A DNA stretch of 64,000 nucleotides from Lactiplantibacillus mudanjiangensis (GTDB lineage Bacteria > Bacillota > Bacilli > Lactobacillales > Lactobacillaceae), in the NCBI RefSeq assembly GCF_005405385.1, contig NZ_BJDY01000005.1, positions 62,001 through 126,000 on the forward strand, written 5' to 3'. The position numbers and the translations under genes were made by a program. Below are positions 48,147 to 57,503 of the stretch, in pieces. Under the pieces are notes generated by a model. That model searched no databases and had not been told where the DNA came from. It saw nothing but the letters and a program-made list of their open reading frames with translations. The stretch's first letter is position 1; the number at the start of each line of letters is the position of its first letter.

Positions 48147-49691
48147 TTAACCGATTGATAACAAACTAATCACCCAATTCAAAAGTTGGGGCGTATAAAT
48201 CAAACGCGGCGCTCGCAATACCCGGCGCATTCGACCAGGCTGATTGGTAATCAACCCATCAGCGCCGAGAACGCTCAGCCGTTGCATCGCCAATGAACGA
48301 TCCACCGTCCATAGATAGACATGGCGGTGTTGCCGATGAGCCGCGGCTAATTGTTCACGAGTCACCGTTAAAGCTTGTAACGAATAGAAATCCGCGGCAT
48401 TCGCTTTGAAATTCGTTAAATAAAACGGCGTGATATAGCCCACTTTCAACTCAGGTACCTGTTGTTTCAACCGGGCAACAACAACGTAATCCAGCGAATG
48501 CACTTGGTGATGATCGCGTTGTAGTCGGTTGGCATAGCGCGTCGCAAAGGTCGGCATTAACTGTGCGGCCTGACCTAGGGGTTTAATCTCCACAATTAAG
48601 GCTTGTTTCAAGCGATGGGCCGTCTTTAAATAGCCCGAAAACGTACTCAATTGACCATGTCGCCCATTTTCAGTTAATGGTAACCCCGCTAACTGGGATT
48701 TTTTAAACTTAGTGACCGTACCAGGGCGTTTGGCTAAATTCATCAAGGTAGGATCATGTATCACAATCCACTGATCATCAGCAGTCGGTTGAATGTCCAT
48801 CTCAACAGCTGTCGGATGCGTGGCTCTATTCGTCCGTTTCAGCACGCTAGTCGTGTTTTGCACCCCATTGTGGCCATTGACACCACGATGTGCAATAACC
48901 GCTGGTGCGACAAAATTAGCCCCACTCAGCCACCACCCTGCTAAGATCAGCATTAAGCCGATATCACTCAGGACCACAAATAATCGTCGAGATAATCGCT
49001 TGGTCGTTGGACTCAACACCCCTGCAATTAGTGTCCAAAGAACAAGTTGTAACCCCACAAAAACACTCAGTGCCATTACTAGGCCGAAAGTTCGATTCAA
49101 TGACTCACTAAGGCCAACCACGCCTAGTCCTAATAGTGCCAACCCAAGCCAACCTAATACCAGACTCAAGCTACGACCGACTGTCCGCAAGCCTAACCAC
49201 CAAGATGTCCGCCAACCAGCTAACCACCAGGCTCGAATCGTCGTTGGCTGTCGAAATTGTTGGCGCCAACTTGGGAGCCACTTCCATGAAAATAACCACC
49301 AAACAAACCAGCCAACGCCAACCACCGGTAACCAGTGATAACGCGTCATGAATAACCAGTTTTGCCAGGAGGCCGGTAAAGCGACACTAGCTTGCAAACT
49401 CGCTAAATAGCCGCCCCAACCAAATGGCAACCAACTTAGTGCTAGCCCTAATTGACCTAACCACCGAACAATAAATTGGCGCCAACGCCATGGCTGTTCC
49501 AGCAAATGTCCCATTAACCATGGCAACCAACAACTTAATAGTATTATCCCAATTAAAGTTGACCAGCCCCCTAGCTGAACACCCATTATTTTAACCACGA
49601 CTGCCAGGGTCAGTCCGCCACTCCAAGCCCAACGATGCGACCCAGTTAACTGATCAAATCCCCGTTTTAAAACATGCTGCATCCGTCGCAT
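48147..49691 (-). CDS. Membrane-anchored glycerophosphodiester phosphodiesterase
   Basis: The first 270 residues carry about seven hydrophobic segments (GPDPase membrane domain, Trp rich), and the last 240 form a GDPD TIM-barrel. Motifs: AHRG at the barrel start, VEMDIQPTADDQWIVIHDPTL, IVEIKPLG. The usual ENT after HRG is QNT here, a change worth noting. Probable roles are turnover of glycerophosphodiesters or of glycerol phosphate polymers such as lipoteichoic acid (inference). ATG 49691 follows GGGGGGAAG; a GTG 21 bases upstream does not fit. 514 aa. Confidence 0.87.
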   Translation of the reverse strand: MRRMQHVLKRGFDQLTGSHRWAWSGGLTLAVVVKIMGVQLGGWSTLIGIILLSCWLPWLMGHLLEQPWRWRQFIVRWLGQLGLALSWLPFGWGGYLASLQASVALPASWQNWLFMTRYHWLPVVGVGWFVWWLFSWKWLPSWRQQFRQPTTIRAWWLAGWRTSWWLGLRTVGRSLSLVLGWLGLALLGLGVVGLSESLNRTFGLVMALSVFVGLQLVLWTLIAGVLSPTTKRLSRRLFVVLSDIGLMLILAGWWLSGANFVAPAVIAHRGVNGHNGVQNTTSVLKRTNRATHPTAVEMDIQPTADDQWIVIHDPTLMNLAKRPGTVTKFKKSQLAGLPLTENGRHGQLSTFSGYLKTAHRLKQALIVEIKPLGQAAQLMPTFATRYANRLQRDHHQVHSLDYVVVARLKQQVPELKVGYITPFYLTNFKANAADFYSLQALTVTREQLAAAHRQHRHVYLWTVDRSLAMQRLSVLGADGLITNQPGRMRRVLRAPRLIYTPQLLNWVISLLSIG

Positions 49692-49711
49692 CAAAACTTC
49701 CCCCCTGACCA

Positions 49712-49748
49712 TAAAAAAAGTGACTGAGAACTAAAAAGTCCCAGTCAC
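49712..49748 (-). terminator. Terminator after ddl
   Basis: GTGACTGGGA/TCTCAGTCAC read on minus with seven T after it. Confidence 0.83.
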
Positions 49749-49762
49749 CCTTGATGATGCCA

Positions 49763-50878
49763 TTATTCGGCGTCTAAAGCCACGAAATCATAATGAATCG
49801 CTGATTGTCGTTTAAATTCATCAAAACCTAATTGGATCAATTGATCAATTAAATCTGAATAACCGATGCCGGAAACTTCCCATAACTTCGGATATAAACT
49901 AATGTTGGTAAACCCTGGCAACGTGTTGATTTCACCTAAGTAAGGTTCGCCATCTTCAGAAACTAAGAAATCTACTCGAGCCATACCCTTTAAGCCTAAT
50001 GCTTTAAAAGCACCTAAAGACATGTCCTGAATCCGCTTCGTTAAATCAGCAGGCAATTCAACTGGTAATTCAAATGATACCCCACTCGCATCCACAAACT
50101 TATTATTGTAGTCGTAGAAGGTGTCACTCTTAGGCACATCAATCGCACCTAACTTAGAAGCCTTGGGATTTTCATTACCAAGAATTGAACATTCCACTTC
50201 ACGCGGATTGTCAATAGATTCTTCCACCAAGATCTTGAAGTCGTACTTAAACGCATCTGCCAAACCATCCAAGTATTCTTGTTCTGTTTCAGCTTTATGA
50301 ATCCCAACTGAAGAACCTTGGTTAGCTGGCTTGATGAACAAGTGATCACCCACATGTTCTTGTAAGTAAGCGTAAGTCATTTGATCCCGATTTTCAGGCG
50401 TCACAACCACGTACTTCGTGTTTTGAATATGATTGTGAGTCAAGATTTGTTTCGTAATGTCTTTATCAAAACTTGCAGCAGAAGCCAACACGCCACTACC
50501 GACGAATGGTTTCTTCAGTAACTTAAAAAGGCCTTGTAAGGTCCCATCTTCACCCAAGTTCCCATGCACGACTGGATAGAAAATATCAATATCCGTGGCC
50601 GTGGCCAAGTTCTTGATGGGTGCCAATGGATCACTTAGATCTAACTTTGGCATTTCGTCAGCAACGACTTGATCTTCCGGTTCTCCGGCAAAAATACGTT
50701 GGGTCGCGGCATTATCTAACACGATCCCGTCTTTCGTTAACAAGAATAAATCAACGTCATACTTCTCTTTATCCATGGCATCGTAAATATTATGCGCTGA
50801 ACGCTTTGAAACATCATGTTCCGAAGAGTTACCGCCAAACAACAAGCCAACATGGATCTTTTTTTGTGTCTCCATCAT
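49763..50878 (-). CDS. ddl: D-alanine-D-alanine (or D-lactate) ligase
   Basis: ATP-grasp ligase for the peptidoglycan C-terminal dipeptide, 371 aa. Motifs: LLFGGNSSEHDVSKRSA, VVHGNLGEDGTLQGLF, LFIKPANQGSSVGI, ARVDFLVSEDGEPYLGEINTLPGFT. In the active-site omega loop the region SVGIHKAETEQ...AFKYDFKILVEE carries KYDFKI: lactobacilli of this group have Phe here and make D-Ala-D-Lac (intrinsic vancomycin resistance), while Tyr marks D-Ala-D-Ala enzymes. Phe at this position therefore suggests a D-Ala-D-Lac ligase. The ATG at 50878 has AGG 9 bases upstream. Confidence 0.93.
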   Translation of the reverse strand: MMETQKKIHVGLLFGGNSSEHDVSKRSAHNIYDAMDKEKYDVDLFLLTKDGIVLDNAATQRIFAGEPEDQVVADEMPKLDLSDPLAPIKNLATATDIDIFYPVVHGNLGEDGTLQGLFKLLKKPFVGSGVLASAASFDKDITKQILTHNHIQNTKYVVVTPENRDQMTYAYLQEHVGDHLFIKPANQGSSVGIHKAETEQEYLDGLADAFKYDFKILVEESIDNPREVECSILGNENPKASKLGAIDVPKSDTFYDYNNKFVDASGVSFELPVELPADLTKRIQDMSLGAFKALGLKGMARVDFLVSEDGEPYLGEINTLPGFTNISLYPKLWEVSGIGYSDLIDQLIQLGFDEFKRQSAIHYDFVALDAE

Positions 50879-50976
50879 TAAGTTCATCCTATCAAGATTT
50901 ATTTCATACTACGGCTTCTCTAATTCTACAATATCTCGTCCCAATTGAAAATAGTTTTGCGCTTTTGTTAGCGTTA

Positions 50977-52005
50977 TCACCCGTTAAAAGGCGCGGTTAA
51001 CACAATTTTGCCTAACATTTGCCCGGTTTCAACGGTGCGATGAGCCGCAGTTAATGTGGCCGCATTGATGCCAGTCACCACTTGTTTCGTCGTGGCAACC
51101 AATACACCAGCATCTGCCAACGCCGCCACTCGAGCTAAAATCATTCCTTGTGTGGCCATCTCTGGGACTTGGTAGTTGGCTTTTGTAAACATGAACTCCC
51201 AAGCAAAGTTTAAACTTTTAGCCTTTAATAAAGCCATCGGTAATGGTTTCGCATTCGTCACCACCGCCACAATCGTGCTCAACGGCCGCATCAATGGCGC
51301 TATTTTTGGCAAGTATAAATCAGTTGAATGTAAGAGCACTGCACTATCGACCATCGCCACGCCTTGAGCTTGTAACTGGGCGGCTAAATCTTGATGATAA
51401 TCTAATACCATATCAGCCCCTAATTGCTTCACCCAAGTGGTGGTTTCTGGTCGACCAGTCGTGGTAATTACCGTCAACCCAGCCCACTTGGCCAATTGAA
51501 TCGCAATCGAGCCAACACCACCAGCACCATTCACGATTAACACGCTATGCCCACTATTAGCATCCTTTTCAGGGACCCAACCAAGCTTTTCAAATAAAGC
51601 TTCCCAAGCGGTCAAGGCGGTTAACGGCACTCCCGCAGCATCCGTGACCGACCAATTTTGGGGTGCCAACGCAACTAGTCGTTCATCGACCAGTTGATAT
51701 TCAGCATCACTACCTGGCCGATCAACGGCTCCTGCGTAGTAGACGATATCATCAGTCATCACTGAGGTGACCGCTTCACCAACAGCCAATACTTTACCGA
51801 CAGCATCAAAACCTAAAACTCGTGGCGTGGTTACCGCTGGTTGAGCTTGTCGTTGTTTAGTATCAATCGGATTAACAGAAACCGCTTGGACCGCCACTAA
51901 TATATCACGGCCGGTCGGCTTAGGTACTTCAATGGTGACATCTTGAAATCCTGATTCAGCATCAATTGCTGCCCCTTGATAAATGCCAACTGCTTTTGCT
52001 TGCAT
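50977..52005 (-). CDS. Zinc-type alcohol dehydrogenase-like / quinone oxidoreductase
   Basis: Medium-chain dehydrogenase/reductase of 342 aa. N-terminal GroES-like domain (VSVNPIDTKQR, PRVLGFDAVGKVLAVG) and a Rossmann fold with NGAGGVGSIAIQLAKW for NADPH. The zinc ligands of true alcohol dehydrogenases are absent, so it is of the quinone-oxidoreductase/crotonyl-reductase-like type (TIGR02817 group). Substrate unknown. GAAAGGAAG ribosome site. It lies 19 bases downstream of the DUF2785 gene on the same strand. Confidence 0.87.
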   Translation of the reverse strand: MQAKAVGIYQGAAIDAESGFQDVTIEVPKPTGRDILVAVQAVSVNPIDTKQRQAQPAVTTPRVLGFDAVGKVLAVGEAVTSVMTDDIVYYAGAVDRPGSDAEYQLVDERLVALAPQNWSVTDAAGVPLTALTAWEALFEKLGWVPEKDANSGHSVLIVNGAGGVGSIAIQLAKWAGLTVITTTGRPETTTWVKQLGADMVLDYHQDLAAQLQAQGVAMVDSAVLLHSTDLYLPKIAPLMRPLSTIVAVVTNAKPLPMALLKAKSLNFAWEFMFTKANYQVPEMATQGMILARVAALADAGVLVATTKQVVTGINAATLTAAHRTVETGQMLGKIVLTAPFNG

Positions 52006-52024
52006 CTGACTAGCTTCCTTTCAA

Positions 52025-52999
52025 TTAACCTAAAAACTCTAATTCTTCATCCAAATAGTCACTCACATCCGTTGGAAAGTCCGTGTGAAGTGCCATAGCT
52101 TCTAACAGCCGATTCCGATTAAAGATCCGCGTCCAAGCGACTTCACTCTTGGGAGCTGGCTGCATAACCAATTGTTGATGCCAGCGCTTTAACGCCATTA
52201 ACAAATAATCAGTATAAACATCATCTTTAGACGTAATCATCGCCAAGTATGACGAGAGTCGTTCTGGTTCCCCAAAGATTAACGGTTGATCTAATCGTTG
52301 GTAGCGTTCAATTAAGGTCGCTAACATCATTAATTTATCCGCACGAGTCAACCGCGCGTCTTCACCAAGCTCCTCCAACAAGTTGCCAATATGCGTATAG
52401 GCATGGGCCCAACCGTTAGTCCCAATGAAACCACGCGTATCGCGTTCTAACATGAGGTAAACGGTAAACTGTTGAACCAATTGTTCTAAGCGGGCCGTCG
52501 TCATAAACCGAAAACTTGCATGATCAGCATACAAAAGGATGGCCAAAATTAAAACCGTAAACGACCGCTGATAAATCGCATCGTTTTCTGGTTCATCAAT
52601 ATGCGCAAATAATTGTTGATCTTGAATGAGCGTATCAAAAATCAATCCCAGTTGGTCGTTACTCAACAATTGTTGTTGAAACGCTTCATTGATTAAATAA
52701 TAACAGCCACTATCTCGAATGGCGGGATTCAATGAGCCAAGATGCGGCAACAACTGCATGAGTTGCTCATCGGTAATCTCCCGCAACGTGCCATCATCCA
52801 AGCCTTTATGTAGCTGGTTAATTAACGTCAGCACGTCACCATCAGGTACTGCAATCACGGTGGTTGCCGGAACGATTTCGATCTGATTAATTAAATAGCC
52901 AATCCGCTGTGGCAATGATTGGTACAAATCACCTGCGCGGATATGCTGTCGTAATTGCAGCACATTGGCCTTTAGTGTGGTTAATTTCTGTTTATCCAT
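52025..52999 (-). CDS. DUF2785 protein
   Basis: A 324-aa helical protein matching DUF2785 by RDSGCYYLINEA and RDTRGFIGTNGWAHAYTHIGNLLEELG. The function is unknown. It has no signal peptide or membrane helix and probably forms an alpha-solenoid in the cytoplasm. It seems to be co-transcribed with the oxidoreductase that follows. Confidence 0.87.
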   Translation of the reverse strand: MDKQKLTTLKANVLQLRQHIRAGDLYQSLPQRIGYLINQIEIVPATTVIAVPDGDVLTLINQLHKGLDDGTLREITDEQLMQLLPHLGSLNPAIRDSGCYYLINEAFQQQLLSNDQLGLIFDTLIQDQQLFAHIDEPENDAIYQRSFTVLILAILLYADHASFRFMTTARLEQLVQQFTVYLMLERDTRGFIGTNGWAHAYTHIGNLLEELGEDARLTRADKLMMLATLIERYQRLDQPLIFGEPERLSSYLAMITSKDDVYTDYLLMALKRWHQQLVMQPAPKSEVAWTRIFNRNRLLEAMALHTDFPTDVSDYLDEELEFLG

Positions 53000-53070
53000 G
53001 CCAGTCTCCTATTGATCAATTTAATGTCTATTTTAGCATGCTTCACGTCAATTGCGGGTCCCAAACACAC

Positions 53071-53115
53071 TAAAAATGGTTCACCCATGCTGTCTTGCGC
53101 ACAAGTGAACCATTT
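53071..53115 (-). terminator. Terminator after hicD
   Basis: 11-bp perfect stem AAATGGTTCAC/GTGAACCATTT with a 20-base loop and T-run on minus. Confidence 0.78.
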
Positions 53116-53130
53116 GCCAATATCAGTCCC

Positions 53131-54057
53131 TTAATCAACGGGTAAGACATCGACATTTTCTTTAATGAATTTGGCTGAAGCTGCAAGTGACGCTTTTTCA
53201 GCTGTCGTTAAATCTAAACGAATTAAGGATTCAATCCCATTTTTACCGATAATCGCTGGCATACCGACATAGGTCCCTAATTCTGGATCAAAAGCGGAAA
53301 CGGGACAAGCTAATTGGGCATCAGCACTAACTGCCTCAGCTAAGCGAACACCACAAGTCGCAATTGCAAAGTTGGTATAGTGTTTACCATTCATAACCGC
53401 GAACGCCCCTTGCCGCGCATCTTCTTCTAATTGATCTAAATCCAAGTTCGCATTCTTTTGGAAATGGGCAATTGGTTGACCGTTAACACGCACCGTTGAC
53501 CAGGCCACAAATTGAGAATTACCGTGTTCACCATAAACGTAGCCGTCCACGTTTTTACTGTTGGTATGTAACGCTTGACCGACACATTTTTGCATCCGCG
53601 CCGTATCTAAGAACGTCCCAGTCCCAAACACCCGATTGTGATCAAAACCAGTTAACCGTTGTAAGTAATCCGTCATCACGTCACAAGGATTCATAATATC
53701 AATTAAGATACCTTTGAAGCCGGAAGCCACAATCTTGGGCGCAATATCACGAACAATCGCTTGATTCGAGTCGTATTCACCAAAACGACCCTTTGAGCTA
53801 TTCATGTCAATGGCTTTAATATTACCACTCGCAATGATTAGCACTTCAGCATCGGCTAAGGCCGAATAATCATTTAAAATGATTTTAGTCGAAGTTGCCA
53901 ACCGGGGTGACGCATCTTCCAAATCAATCTTTTGTGCTTGGGCTAGGGCCTCGTTATGATCGATCAATACTAATTCATCGACCGTCCCACGTTGAACTAA
54001 CGTATAAGCAACCGTTGCACCCACTTGGCCTAAACCAATAACACCATATTTACGCAT
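53131..54057 (-). CDS. hicD: L-2-hydroxyisocaproate dehydrogenase (lactate dehydrogenase family)
   Basis: NAD-dependent 2-hydroxyacid dehydrogenase of the LDH/MDH fold (308 aa). GLGQVGATVAY binds NAD; GTGTFLDTARMQ and GEHGNSQFVAWSTV hold the catalytic Arg and His. The active-site loop reads SGNIKAIDMNSSKGRF instead of the LDH type with Gln-Arg, as in Lactobacillus/Weissella L-HicDH, which reduces branched 2-oxo acids from leucine, isoleucine, methionine or phenylalanine. ATG 54057 is used (GGGGC 8 bases upstream) over a longer frame. It has its own promoter and terminator. Confidence 0.9.
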   Translation of the reverse strand: MRKYGVIGLGQVGATVAYTLVQRGTVDELVLIDHNEALAQAQKIDLEDASPRLATSTKIILNDYSALADAEVLIIASGNIKAIDMNSSKGRFGEYDSNQAIVRDIAPKIVASGFKGILIDIMNPCDVMTDYLQRLTGFDHNRVFGTGTFLDTARMQKCVGQALHTNSKNVDGYVYGEHGNSQFVAWSTVRVNGQPIAHFQKNANLDLDQLEEDARQGAFAVMNGKHYTNFAIATCGVRLAEAVSADAQLACPVSAFDPELGTYVGMPAIIGKNGIESLIRLDLTTAEKASLAASAKFIKENVDVLPVD

Positions 54058-54095
54058 TTTATTTGCCCCATTCTGCATTTTATTTGACTAGCATT

Positions 54096-54124
54096 AGCGT
54101 ACCTTGGAAGCGATATAAAGTCAA
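54096..54124 (-). promoter_or_regulatory. Promoter of hicD
   Basis: Minus-strand TTGACT, 17-bp spacer, TACGCT. The -10 is imperfect. Confidence 0.5.
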
Positions 54125-54156
54125 GCGGGACGCGGTCTCATGAGATTTTAATGTTC

Positions 54157-54191
54157 AAAAAAAAAGCCGACCAGGTTATCCCTAGTCGGCT
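54157..54191 (-). terminator. Terminator after metQ
   Basis: AGCCGACTAGG/CCTGGTCGGCT read on minus (one wobble) followed by nine T. Confidence 0.87.
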
Positions 54192-54208
54192 CAAACATGC
54201 TAATCGTT

Positions 54209-55039
54209 TTAATCACCAGATACTGGTAAAATGGCGCCCTTGTACTTCTTCTTGATCCAAGCTTGCGTGCTCTTAGAACGTAAGGCTTTCATTAATTTCT
54301 TAATGGCTGGCTTATTTTGGTCACCCTTCCGAACGGCCACAATATTTGCATATGGCGAATCAGATTTTTCAAGTGCAATGGCATCTTTAGTTGGATTCAA
54401 TCCAGATTGAACAGCGTAATTAGCGTTAATAACAACCGCATCGCCTTCGTTATTCTTGTAAAACTGAGGCATTAACTTGGCTTCGTAAGAATGCTTAAAG
54501 ACCAAATGACGTTTATTTGTCTTGATATCACTGAAAGTGGCCGACGTAATATCGGTCCCCTTCTTCAACGTGATCAACCCGGCATCCTTGAACAAGGTTA
54601 AGACCCGACCATAATCGGCAACGTTGCTGCTGACCAAAACGGTAGCGCCCTTCTTCAAGTCTTTCAAACTCTTAACTTTTTTAGAGTACACACCGATTGG
54701 TTCCAAATGAACGGCCCCAGCGGATACAATCGTGCCATTGTTTTCCTTATTCCAGTTCTTTAAGAATGGGATGTGTTGGAAATAGTTGGCGTCTAATTCT
54801 TTTGAGGCCAATGCTTTGTTTGGCAAGACGTAATCTTGGAACACTTTAATCTTTAAATTAACGCCTTCCTTTTTCAATTGTGGTTGCACATGCTTCAAGA
54901 TTTCGGCATGTGGCACAGCGGAAGCCCCCACCGTAATGGTTGTGGTCTTACTTGATGAAGAAGATGATTTACCACAACCGACTAATAAAAATGCGGTCGC
55001 AGCTACTGCTAATAACCCTAAAATTCCCTTTTTTTGCAT
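54209..55039 (-). CDS. metQ: Methionine ABC transporter binding lipoprotein
   Basis: NlpA/MetQ family. Signal peptide with lipobox LVGC (Cys22) and a Ser-rich linker, then TITVGASAVPHAEILKHVQ, ELDANYFQHIPFL and NYAVQSGL. 276 aa, normal. Last gene of the metN-metI-metQ operon under a Met T-box, which makes methionine (or its derivatives) the ligand. Confidence 0.94.
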   Translation of the reverse strand: MQKKGILGLLAVAATAFLLVGCGKSSSSSSKTTTITVGASAVPHAEILKHVQPQLKKEGVNLKIKVFQDYVLPNKALASKELDANYFQHIPFLKNWNKENNGTIVSAGAVHLEPIGVYSKKVKSLKDLKKGATVLVSSNVADYGRVLTLFKDAGLITLKKGTDITSATFSDIKTNKRHLVFKHSYEAKLMPQFYKNNEGDAVVINANYAVQSGLNPTKDAIALEKSDSPYANIVAVRKGDQNKPAIKKLMKALRSKSTQAWIKKKYKGAILPVSGD

Positions 55040-55079
55040 AACTAAATGCCTCCTATGTGATTAAAAACCCTAACTAAAT

Positions 55080-55769
55080 TTATGCCCGTTTATCAATATG
55101 CTTAACAGCAAAGTCACCGATAAATTGGAAAATAAACACGATAATAACAATAATAACGGTTGCCACTAACGTGATCGCATTATTATTAGATTGGAACCCA
55201 TCTTGATAAGCAAGGTTACCGAGCCCCCCGGCCCCGATCGCCCCAGCCATCGCGGTATAGCCAATTAACGAAATCGTTGTCACGGTAATCCCGGAAACTA
55301 ACGCTGGTAAACTTTCAGGTAATAAGACCTTCCGAATAATTTGCCAACGGGTTGCCCCCATTGATTCGGCGGCTTCAATCACCCCATGATCGAGTTCATG
55401 AAAGGCCAATTCGACCATCCGTGCATAGAACGGTGCCGCTGAAATAATCAATGACGGTAACGCCGCCCGTGGACCGATAATCGTCCCAACCAATTTTTGA
55501 GTAATTGGTAATAACAACACGATCAGAATGATAAATGGAATTGACCGAAAGACATTGACGAACAGCGAAACGACCCATTTGAGTAACTTCACTAGTGGAT
55601 TGTTGCTGCCAGTACTTTCAAATAACAACAACCCTAAGGCAATGCCTAAAATAGCGACGACAATCATCGAAACTAAGGTTAACCAAATGGTTTCCCATGT
55701 TGAGGTCATCATGTTGCCCCAGTCGACATTAGAAAACTTAAAATATGAGCTGAGTCCTTGATCATTCAC
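55080..55769 (-). CDS. metI: Methionine ABC transporter permease
   Basis: MetI-type permease (229 aa) with about five to six helices and the EAA loop [23 protein letters not shown]. The start overlaps the metN stop by eight bases, so translation is coupled. Confidence 0.95.
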   Translation of the reverse strand: MNDQGLSSYFKFSNVDWGNMMTSTWETIWLTLVSMIVVAILGIALGLLLFESTGSNNPLVKLLKWVVSLFVNVFRSIPFIILIVLLLPITQKLVGTIIGPRAALPSLIISAAPFYARMVELAFHELDHGVIEAAESMGATRWQIIRKVLLPESLPALVSGITVTTISLIGYTAMAGAIGAGGLGNLAYQDGFQSNNNAITLVATVIIVIIVFIFQFIGDFAVKHIDKRA

Positions 55770-56796
55770 GATTTAAAACCTCCGTTTCGACGCGTAACTT
55801 TTGTAAGTAAGCTAAGGCGCCATCAATATCTGCCTGTTCACCAGTAATTTGAAGATACAACGTCCCAATCGCACCTTCTTGGGTTTGATGAATAGTCCCT
55901 TCAATAATGTTCAAATCCAAATTACCATATTGTTTTAAAACTTCTGAGACAATTGGTAACTTCGCTTGATCACCATGGAACGTCAATTGTACGATCGTTC
56001 CCTTAGGATACTTCGTCAACAACTGGTCAACGACAGCGGTCGTATCAGTTAAGGACGGCGTCACTTCTTCATTAACGAAGCGCTTCGTGACTGCCTGTTG
56101 TGGGCGCTTGAAGACATCCAAGACAGGACCTTGTTCGACAATCTTCCCAGATTCCATAACCGCTACATGATCCGCAATCTTACGAATAACGTGCATCTCA
56201 TGAGTAATCAAAACAATCGTTAAATTGAGCTTTTTATTAATATCCAACAACAAGTCCAAAACTTCATCGGTCGTTTGCGGATCTAACGCACTAGTTGCTT
56301 CATCAGATAGTAAAATTTGAGGATCATTAGCTAACGCCCGAGCAATCCCAACCCGTTGCTTTTGACCACCAGATAATTCTGACGGATAAGCTTGTTCGCG
56401 ACCAGCCAAGCCAACCAAATCGGCTAAGTGTTCCGCTTGCTTTTTGGCTTCGGCTTTAGATTTGCCAGCAATTTCCAGTGGAAACATAATGTTTTGTAAC
56501 ACAGTTCGTGACCAGAGTAAGTTGAAATGTTGGAAAATCATCCCAATGTGTTGTCGCTGTTCGCGTAATTTTGAGCCGCCTAACGCTGAAATTTCAACGT
56601 CATCAATACTAACAGATCCTTCAGTCGGCGTTTCCAAACCATTGAGCATCCGAATTAAGGTACTCTTCCCAGCACCGGAATAACCAACGATGCCATAAAT
56701 ATGACCATCTTCAATTTTCAAATTAACGTCTTGGACCGCATGAACCGTGCCTTGCTTGGTCTCAAAGGTTTTGGTCACGTCTTTAAATTCAATCAA
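55762..56796 (-). CDS. metN: Methionine ABC transporter ATP-binding protein
   Basis: MetN ATPase (344 aa). Walker [10 protein letters not shown], signature LSGGQKQR, Walker [14 protein letters not shown]. The C-terminal NIL (ACT-like) domain (about 265-340) gives methionine trans-inhibition in related transporters. The start is TTG at 56796 with AAGGAGG 7 bases upstream; the longer ATG frame begins in the T-box terminator region. Confidence 0.95.
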   Translation of the reverse strand: MIEFKDVTKTFETKQGTVHAVQDVNLKIEDGHIYGIVGYSGAGKSTLIRMLNGLETPTEGSVSIDDVEISALGGSKLREQRQHIGMIFQHFNLLWSRTVLQNIMFPLEIAGKSKAEAKKQAEHLADLVGLAGREQAYPSELSGGQKQRVGIARALANDPQILLSDEATSALDPQTTDEVLDLLLDINKKLNLTIVLITHEMHVIRKIADHVAVMESGKIVEQGPVLDVFKRPQQAVTKRFVNEEVTPSLTDTTAVVDQLLTKYPKGTIVQLTFHGDQAKLPIVSEVLKQYGNLDLNIIEGTIHQTQEGAIGTLYLQITGEQADIDGALAYLQKLRVETEVLNRE

Positions 56797-56821
56797 TGCA
56801 ATTCCTCCTTGCGCCTGTATC

Positions 56822-57120
56822 AAAAAAAGCTGCTCATCCTAATTATTATAAGTTGCTTATAATAATAGGACGAGCAGCTGGGTCTCGTGGTACCACCTAT
56901 ATTTATAACTGACTCACGCCAGTTATCTCAAGAGTTAAAAATTAACTCTGCACGGTAATGGGTGCCACCAAGGCCGGCTTACTTACGCTCACCAACCTAC
57001 ATTGATTCAAGACCATCTTCAGTTTCACGATTAATCTCCTTTACACCAACCGGAGACTCGCTTGGTAATCGTAGCCACTTACTCATCTTTTCAAAATGTT
57101 ATTTTTTAATGATTTATTAA
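56822..57120 (-). promoter_or_regulatory. T-box leader of metNIQ, Met specifier
   Basis: Read on minus. Specifier loop GAAG-AUG-G with ATG at 57014-57016. T-box TGGTACCACGAGA at 56883-56895. Terminator 56822-56880: a very long stem (AGCTGCTCATCCTA...TTATAA paired back) and seven T. UGGU fits the A discriminator of tRNA-Met. Confidence 0.93.
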
Positions 57121-57127
57121 TGTTTCG

Positions 57128-57156
57128 AGTATACCGAGGCGCTTTGAAATTGTCAA
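57128..57156 (-). promoter_or_regulatory. Promoter of the metNIQ T-box
   Basis: Minus-strand TTGACA, 17-bp spacer, TATACT: close to consensus. Confidence 0.82.
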
Positions 57157-57177
57157 GTCCTTGCAAACTAATTAAAT

Positions 57178-57474
57178 TTAGTCAACATCAACTAACCAAG
57201 CAACCCCATCTTCAAGACTGTTCAATGCATCAAAGTTATCCTTTAACGCAGGATTAACGGCAACAACCGTCCCGTTAATCGGGCAATTAAATTCAGAAAC
57301 GGCCTTGGTCGCTTCCACGCTAAGGAACGCCTTATTTTGACTAACTTTATCACCAATTACTGGTAATTCAGCATACTTGATTTCACCTAACGCTTCGTGG
57401 GCTGACTTCGTTAAGCCAATCCGGGTATGACCATCAGTATCTTTTGTCCAGAAATAAGTTGCATCTTCACTCAT
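57178..57474 (-). CDS. Short GcvH-like lipoyl protein
   Basis: A 98-aa glycine-cleavage H-protein homologue with the lipoyl-lysine region LSVEATKAVSEFNCPINGTV. Full GcvH proteins have about 125 residues; the N-terminal part is shortened here. No gcvP or gcvT is near. In Firmicutes, GcvH also acts as a lipoyl carrier for 2-oxoacid dehydrogenases, which may be its role (inference). It follows rodA by 29 bases on the same strand. Confidence 0.85.
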   Translation of the reverse strand: MSEDATYFWTKDTDGHTRIGLTKSAHEALGEIKYAELPVIGDKVSQNKAFLSVEATKAVSEFNCPINGTVVAVNPALKDNFDALNSLEDGVAWLVDVD

Positions 57475-57503
57475 TTAAAACACCCAACTTTCCTTGATTT
57501 TAG

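Noticed and set aside
48793-49338. 181-codon plus-strand frame opposite the GDPD gene
   Set aside because: Antisense shadow of a membrane-protein gene; composition rich in Thr, Pro and Asn, no ribosome site, no recognisable motif.
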